From an uncultured Alistipes sp. (GTDB lineage Bacteria > Bacteroidota > Bacteroidia > Bacteroidales > Rikenellaceae), in assembly GCA_900766655.1 (NCBI GenBank), contig CAAFWE010000159.1:1-10712 (forward strand): 10,712 nt of DNA, read 5' to 3'. Of the stretch, positions 6,944 through 10,712 are shown one piece after another. Under the pieces are notes generated by a model, which worked only from the letters and a program-made list of their open reading frames with translations, was not told the origin of the DNA and made no database searches. Each line of letters begins with the position of its first letter. The stretch's first letter is position 1. A program made the translations under genes and the position numbers.

Positions 6944-8236
6944 TTAGAGCACCTCGCCTAAAATTTCCGCATTCGGCTCGATGGAGAGTAGTCGCACTTT
7001 GACAATTTGATTGATATATTGTTTGTTGTATGGAGCTTTGACTTTCAGATAGTTACTCGTAAATCCAGTCATCATTCCGCCACGCATTGTGCTCTCAAAC
7101 AAGACCTCCATCTCGGATCCCAAATATTGCTTTGCAAAGTCGTAGTGACAACGATTACTCAACTCCTCAAGACGCTTGGCGCGTGCCATCGACAACTCGG
7201 GCGACACCTTTTCGGGGAAGTGTATCGCGGGCGTATTCTCACGCTCGGAGTATGGGAATATATGGAGGAACGAAGGATTTAACTTCGCCAAGAAGTTGTA
7301 GCACTCCTCAAACTCCGCCTCACCCTCGCCCGGAAAACCGGTAATGACATCAATACCAATAAAGGCATCGGGCATAGCTCGACGCACCGCATTGATGCGC
7401 TCCTCAAACTTCTCGACAGTGTAGCGACGACGCATCAAACCAAGCACTTTATTCGAGCCACATTGGATAGGAATATGGAAGTGATGTTGAAATTTAGGTG
7501 ACGAGGCGCAAAACTCTATTATCTCGTCGGTTAGGAGATTTGGTTCTATCGACGAAATGCGATATCGTTCGATACCCTCAACCTCATTCAAAGCCCTCAA
7601 CAAATCGAGAAAACTTTCGCCTGTAGTTCGACCAAAATCACCCGTATTAATACCCGTAATCACAATCTCTTTCTGACCTCCGCGAGCAATCTCTTTGGCC
7701 TGCTTCACAGCCTCGGCAATAGGTGTGTTTCGGCTCGCTCCGCGGGCATTATGGATGGTACAGTAGGCACAGCAGTAGTCGCAACCATCTTGCACCTTCA
7801 AAAACGCACGCGTACGGTCGCCACTCGAGAAGGCCGAGAAGAAGTTTGTTATCTCGTCGGTCTCGCACGAAAAGACCTTCGCTTTGCCTCGCTCGCCAAG
7901 CTGAAGCACTTGTTTATATAAATCGCCCTTATCGTTGTTACTCAAAACGATATCAACGCCATCAATTTCGGCAATCTCGTAGGGTTTTAGCTGTGCATAA
8001 CAACCCGTCACTGCGATGATTGCATCGGGATTTCGACGGTGAATTTTGCGTATTAGATTACGACATTTCTTGTCGGCTTGCGCGGTGACTGAACAGGAGT
8101 TTATGACAGAGATATCGGCCTCGTCATTGGTGCCGACACGCACAAAACCGCCCTCCTCGAACTGGCGAGCGAGGGTGGAACTCTCCGAAAAATTGAGTTT
8201 ACAGCCAAGTGTATGAAAATTAACTCTGCGAGCCAT
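6944..8236 (-). CDS. mtaB: tRNA (N6-threonylcarbamoyladenosine(37)-C2)-methylthiotransferase MtaB
   Basis: MtaB is a radical-SAM enzyme that adds a methylthio group to t6A37 of ANN-decoding tRNAs, giving ms2t6A. The 430-residue protein has the full family architecture. The N-terminal methylthiotransferase domain carries the auxiliary-cluster cysteines C12 (T-L-G-C-K-L-N), C48 and C79. The radical-SAM core has the CxxxCxxC cluster C152/C156/C159, followed by the S-S-I-E-P and H-I-P-I-Q-C-G-S-N motifs (228-232 and 254-262). A C-terminal TRAM domain spans about 371-430. The opening sequence favours MtaB over MiaB or RimO. The cluster loop is unusual, with an extra C155 and T-I-H-N-A-R-G where T-I-P-x-A-R-G is usual. 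An AGGAG (8246-8250, minus strand) sits 9 nt before the ATG, a rare clear Shine-Dalgarno for this group, and a promoter box lies at 8262-8269. It is transcribed divergently from the metal permease gene. Confidence 0.95.
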   Translation of the reverse strand: MARRVNFHTLGCKLNFSESSTLARQFEEGGFVRVGTNDEADISVINSCSVTAQADKKCRNLIRKIHRRNPDAIIAVTGCYAQLKPYEIAEIDGVDIVLSNNDKGDLYKQVLQLGERGKAKVFSCETDEITNFFSAFSSGDRTRAFLKVQDGCDYCCAYCTIHNARGASRNTPIAEAVKQAKEIARGGQKEIVITGINTGDFGRTTGESFLDLLRALNEVEGIERYRISSIEPNLLTDEIIEFCASSPKFQHHFHIPIQCGSNKVLGLMRRRYTVEKFEERINAVRRAMPDAFIGIDVITGFPGEGEAEFEECYNFLAKLNPSFLHIFPYSERENTPAIHFPEKVSPELSMARAKRLEELSNRCHYDFAKQYLGSEMEVLFESTMRGGMMTGFTSNYLKVKAPYNKQYINQIVKVRLLSIEPNAEILGEVL

Positions 8237-8245
8237 TGCTATTAT

Positions 8246-8250
8246 CTCCT
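8246..8250 (-). promoter_or_regulatory. Shine-Dalgarno site of mtaB
   Basis: On the minus strand this reads AGGAG, followed by 9 nt and then the mtaB ATG at 8236. It fixes the start codon and stands out because the other genes in the window lack a clear site. Confidence 0.6.
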
Positions 8251-8261
8251 AAAATTTTTCA

Positions 8262-8289
8262 CAAAAATAGTCAAAAAACGCCAAAACAA
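8262..8289 (-). promoter_or_regulatory. Promoter of mtaB (-33 TTG and -7 TATTTTTG)
   Basis: On the minus strand, TTG (complement of 8287-8289), 17 nt and TATTTTTG (complement of 8262-8269) fit the Bacteroidota -33/-7 promoter. The predicted start near 8257 leaves a leader of about 20 nt that includes the AGGAG site. Confidence 0.6.
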
Positions 8290-8292
8290 CGA

Positions 8293-8321
8293 TTGTAGTT
8301 CCACAAAAAATACTATTTTTG
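8293..8321 (+). promoter_or_regulatory. Promoter of the metal permease/LptFG operon (-33 TTG and -7 TATTTTTG)
   Basis: TTG at 8293-8295, 18 nt, then TATTTTTG at 8314-8321 matches the Bacteroidota -33/-7 consensus. Transcription would start near 8326, only about 9 nt before the first ATG (8335) and 15 nt before the second in-frame ATG (8341), so the leader is very short and no Shine-Dalgarno is present. Confidence 0.6.
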
Positions 8322-8334
8322 CATTGATTTATCA

Positions 8335-9186
8335 ATGAATATGGATTTTCTGGCCGACATACTACAATATCGCTACCTCTCGAACGCACTTATCGCCTGC
8401 GTTCTCTCAGGCATAACTTGCGGAGTGATAGGCACATATATCGTAGCACGCAGAATGGTATTCCTCTGCGGAGGCATCACCCACGCCTCGTTTGGCGGTA
8501 TGGGCATCGCATTCTACTACGGAGCAAATCCCATCCTCGGAGCAATCATCTTCGCCATTGCATCGGCCCTCGGCATCGAGTGGTGCAACTCACGCTCGAA
8601 GATTCGCCCCGACTCGGCAATCGGAATGGTGTGGGGTATAGGTATGGCTGTCGGAGCTTTGTTTATCGCCTTGCGCCCAGGCTACACATCGGGCGATATG
8701 GCAAACTTCCTATTCGGAAGCATTCTGACGGTTACGCGTGGCGACATCATCGCACTTGCTGCGTTATCTATCGTGCTGATTGTAGGCACTTTACTCTGGC
8801 ATCGTCCCATTATGTTTGCCGCCTTCGATTACAACTTTGCCGAGACATCGGGAGTGCCCGTCAAGCTCATAAACTACGGAATGGCAATCATCACCGCCAC
8901 CACCATCGTCCTCTCAATCCGCACGATGGGCATCGTTCTGCTTATTTCGCTGCTCACAATGCCTGTGGTAGCGGCCAACATCATATATAAGGATTACAAA
9001 AAGATTGCGCCACTCGCCATCGTCATAGCGGTAGTGGGTAGTGTCGCAGGCATCGCTTTGAGCTATTATGCCGAGGTCCCATCGGGCCCTGCCATAATAT
9101 TTATGCTCACTGTAGCGTTTTTAACAATAAAATTGTTATCTTTGTGTGTTAAACATTCGAAAAAAGAAAGAGTAGCCAAGCTATAA
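8335..9186 (+). CDS. Metal ABC transporter permease, ZnuB/ABC-3 family
   Basis: The 283-residue, highly hydrophobic protein has about eight predicted membrane helices, the usual length and layout of the ABC-3 (ZnuB/MntB/TroC) permeases that carry Zn2+, Mn2+ or Fe2+ across the inner membrane. Family signatures are G-G-I-T-H-A-S-F-G-G-M-G (46-57), the cytoplasmic coupling loop around F-D-Y-N-F-A-E-T-S-G-V (164-174), G-I-V-L-L-I-S-L-L-T-M-P (199-210), and P-S-G-P (249-252). The ATPase and the metal-binding lipoprotein that complete the importer are not in the window. The metal cannot be assigned. The chosen start is ATG 8335; ATG 8341 is a possible alternative given the very short predicted leader. 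The stop codon overlaps the next start (TAATG), so translation of the LPS-export permease is probably coupled to it. Confidence 0.9.
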   Translation: MNMDFLADILQYRYLSNALIACVLSGITCGVIGTYIVARRMVFLCGGITHASFGGMGIAFYYGANPILGAIIFAIASALGIEWCNSRSKIRPDSAIGMVWGIGMAVGALFIALRPGYTSGDMANFLFGSILTVTRGDIIALAALSIVLIVGTLLWHRPIMFAAFDYNFAETSGVPVKLINYGMAIITATTIVLSIRTMGIVLLISLLTMPVVAANIIYKDYKKIAPLAIVIAVVGSVAGIALSYYAEVPSGPAIIFMLTVAFLTIKLLSLCVKHSKKERVAKL

Positions 9187-10670
9187 TGAAAAAGATATAT
9201 CAACTCATACTCAAGTCCTACCTCGGTCCACTCGTGCTGACCTTCTTTATCATCATCTTCATCCTGATGATGAACTTTGTTTGGCGTTACATCGACGAGT
9301 TGGTGGGCAAAGGTCTCGACCCAATGGTCATCCTCGAACTTATCGTATACGCCACCATTAATATGATTCCAATGGGATTGCCTTTGGCTATCCTTCTGGC
9401 TACGATTATGTCGATGGGTAACTTGGGCGAGAACTACGAATTGCTGGCGATGAAGTCGGCTGGAATGTCGCTATTCCGCATTATGAAGCCGCTGATTTGG
9501 GTTATCGGCATCATCGCAATAGGCTCGTTCTTCGTCATCAACAATCTGGTGCCTTACGCCAACAAGAAGATGTTTGCCACACTCTACGACATCAAGCAGC
9601 AGAACGAGGCTCTCGAGTTCCAAGACGGACTATTCTTCAATGGTATCGACAATATGTCGATTCGTGTCGAGAAGCAGAATCCCGAGACCAACCTCTTGAC
9701 TGGCATTCTCATCTACGACAACCGTTCGAACAGCGGTGATATGACCACTACGATAGCCGATTCGGGCTATATCCGACTCTCGCCCGACAAGCGATATTTG
9801 TTGGTAACACTCTACAACGGAGAGACTTACGAGCAGTCGCGCAACTATCAGTGGTACACCAAGAGTTCTGTGCGTCACCACAAATTCACACGCCAAGAGG
9901 GTAAGATTCCTATGACTGGTTTCGATTTTCAGCGTAGCGACGAGAATGTGTTCGGTAGCAACAATAGTCAGACGCTCGATATCGTGGATTTGCAACACAA
10001 CATCGACTCACTCGATATGTTGGTGCAGAATCTCACAACGACAGCCTACGGACCACTTCTTCGTGACCAGATTTTCGCACGCGATCCTGATGGCGTAATG
10101 CCAATCGACTCGATAGCGGTAGACCGTTCAAGCAAGGTGCATCACGCACTTCTGCTCGACTCGGTAACCAAGCTCGACACCCGCTCGAAAGCGAGAGTCT
10201 ACGACGAGGCTCTGCGTCGCGCCCGTAGCTCTCGAAATGCCTTCTCGTTCGACGAATCGACATCGAAAGAGGCTCTGAATCAGCTCTATCGCAACAAAAA
10301 CGAGTGGCATCGCAAGCTCACCTTGCCGATATCGATTCTGATATTCTTCCTCATTGGCGCACCACTCGGAGCCATCATCCGCAGAGGTGGTTTGGGTATG
10401 CCTATCGTAATCTCGGTGATATTCTTTGTCATCTACTATATCATATCTATCTCGGGCGAGAAGTTCGCCAAGGAGGGTACGTGGAGCTCGTTGCTCGGAA
10501 TGTGGATTTCGGCCATTCTGCTCACTCCGTTGGCCATCTATCTCACACGCACAGCCAACAACGACTCGCCACTGCTCGATATGGATTGGTACATAGGTCG
10601 CTTCAAGCACTATAGAGACCTCGTTTGGGGCAAGATGCCGAAGAGAATCGACCATTGGAGACGCAAATAA
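9186..10670 (+). CDS. LptF/LptG (YjgP/YjgQ) family permease of the lipopolysaccharide export complex
   Basis: LptF and LptG form the inner-membrane core of LptB2FG, which extracts LPS and passes it to the periplasmic bridge. The 494-residue protein shows the family plan. Three N-terminal helices lie at about 13-31, 50-76 and 102-120, with G-E-N-Y-E-L-L-A-M-K-S-A-G (81-93) between the second and third as the ATPase-coupling loop. A periplasmic beta-jellyroll spans about 130-260, and three C-terminal helices lie at about 379-397, 403-423 and 436-455. The stretch from H-R-K-L-T-L-P to G-A-P-L-G-A-I-I-R-R-G-G-L-G (375-404) is strongly characteristic. Compared with Escherichia coli LptF/LptG (about 360 residues), it carries roughly 100 extra, mostly charged helical residues (about 264-370) between the jellyroll and helix 4. 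Sequence alone does not say whether it serves as LptF or LptG. It starts at the TAATG overlap with the metal permease gene. Confidence 0.93.
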   Translation: MKKIYQLILKSYLGPLVLTFFIIIFILMMNFVWRYIDELVGKGLDPMVILELIVYATINMIPMGLPLAILLATIMSMGNLGENYELLAMKSAGMSLFRIMKPLIWVIGIIAIGSFFVINNLVPYANKKMFATLYDIKQQNEALEFQDGLFFNGIDNMSIRVEKQNPETNLLTGILIYDNRSNSGDMTTTIADSGYIRLSPDKRYLLVTLYNGETYEQSRNYQWYTKSSVRHHKFTRQEGKIPMTGFDFQRSDENVFGSNNSQTLDIVDLQHNIDSLDMLVQNLTTTAYGPLLRDQIFARDPDGVMPIDSIAVDRSSKVHHALLLDSVTKLDTRSKARVYDEALRRARSSRNAFSFDESTSKEALNQLYRNKNEWHRKLTLPISILIFFLIGAPLGAIIRRGGLGMPIVISVIFFVIYYIISISGEKFAKEGTWSSLLGMWISAILLTPLAIYLTRTANNDSPLLDMDWYIGRFKHYRDLVWGKMPKRIDHWRRK

Positions 10671-10684
10671 CAGAAAAACAAGAT

Positions 10685-10712
10685 ATGAACGCCAAAGATT
10701 TACGAATAGTAT
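10685..10712 (+). CDS. fmt: Start of a downstream gene, possibly methionyl-tRNA formyltransferase (fmt), cut by window edge
   Basis: Only nine codons are visible: M-N-A-K-D-L-R-I-V, then a codon starting with T. The start lies 14 nt after the LptF/G stop, behind an A-rich stretch, so it belongs to the same operon by position. The D-L-R-I-V opening, with a T-initial next codon that allows F or Y, matches from memory the usual Bacteroidales Fmt start (D-L-R-I-V-Y/F-M-G-T-P). Fmt formylates initiator Met-tRNA. Nine residues are too few for certainty. Confidence 0.45.

Larger units (their letters stand above)
8262..8321. repeat. Perfect 10-bp inverted repeat framing the divergent promoters
   Basis: CAAAAATAGT at 8262-8271 is the exact reverse complement of ACTATTTTTG at 8312-8321, with 40 bp between. 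Each arm contains the -7 box of one of the two divergent promoters. This may simply reflect two copies of a good promoter box, or a shared regulator site. Confidence 0.6.

Noticed and set aside
6182..6961. 259-codon plus-strand open frame opposite the sensor gene
   Set aside because: It overlaps a minus-strand gene with coherent membrane topology and tight operon spacing; the plus-strand product is low in recognisable features.
10128..10655. 175-codon minus-strand open frame inside the LptF/G gene
   Set aside because: It is a shadow of the LptF/G helices; the plus-strand protein has clear family motifs.

Overview
The window looks like a chromosomal piece from a member of the Bacteroidota, most likely the order Bacteroidales. 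The evidence is three promoter -7 boxes of the TAnnTTTG type, the near absence of Shine-Dalgarno sites except before mtaB, and a housekeeping gene set typical of that group. I cannot name a genus from sequence alone. There is no insertion sequence, CRISPR array, tRNA, rRNA or phage gene. Coding density is very high, and the only two intergenic gaps above 20 bp both carry promoter signals.

Left part (1-6859, all minus strand): five tightly packed genes that read right to left as a likely operon. In order of transcription they are: a membrane sensor-like protein with a HAMP-like segment but no output domain; the potassium transporter subunit TrkH (11 bp overlap); a secreted or periplasmic coiled-coil protein with SPOR domains (ATGA overlap); a short NfeD-family membrane protein (15 bp gap); and a secreted GH31 glycoside hydrolase (19 bp gap) whose 3' end lies beyond the left edge. 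TrkH has no TrkA partner and NfeD has no flotillin partner in view.

Middle (6944-8236, minus strand): mtaB, which encodes the radical-SAM tRNA ms2t6A37 methylthiotransferase. It is separated from the sensor/trkH operon by 84 bp holding a 13-bp perfect inverted repeat with a T-tract. This reads as a weak terminator for mtaB that overlaps the operon's own promoter box.

Right part (8335-10712, plus strand): an operon divergent from mtaB. It encodes a ZnuB/ABC-3-type metal permease, an LptF/LptG-type lipopolysaccharide-export permease (joined by a TAATG stop-start overlap), and the first codons of a third gene that resembles fmt. The 98-bp divergent intergenic region carries two identical, symmetrically opposed promoter boxes inside a perfect 10-bp inverted repeat.

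Overall the region is dominated by envelope and transport functions (K+ uptake, metal uptake, LPS export, cell-surface glycan hydrolysis, SPOR protein) plus translation-related genes (mtaB, possible fmt). I see no clear new defence or mobile system. The most distinctive points are the output-less sensor coupled to TrkH, and the architecture of the two intergenic regions.
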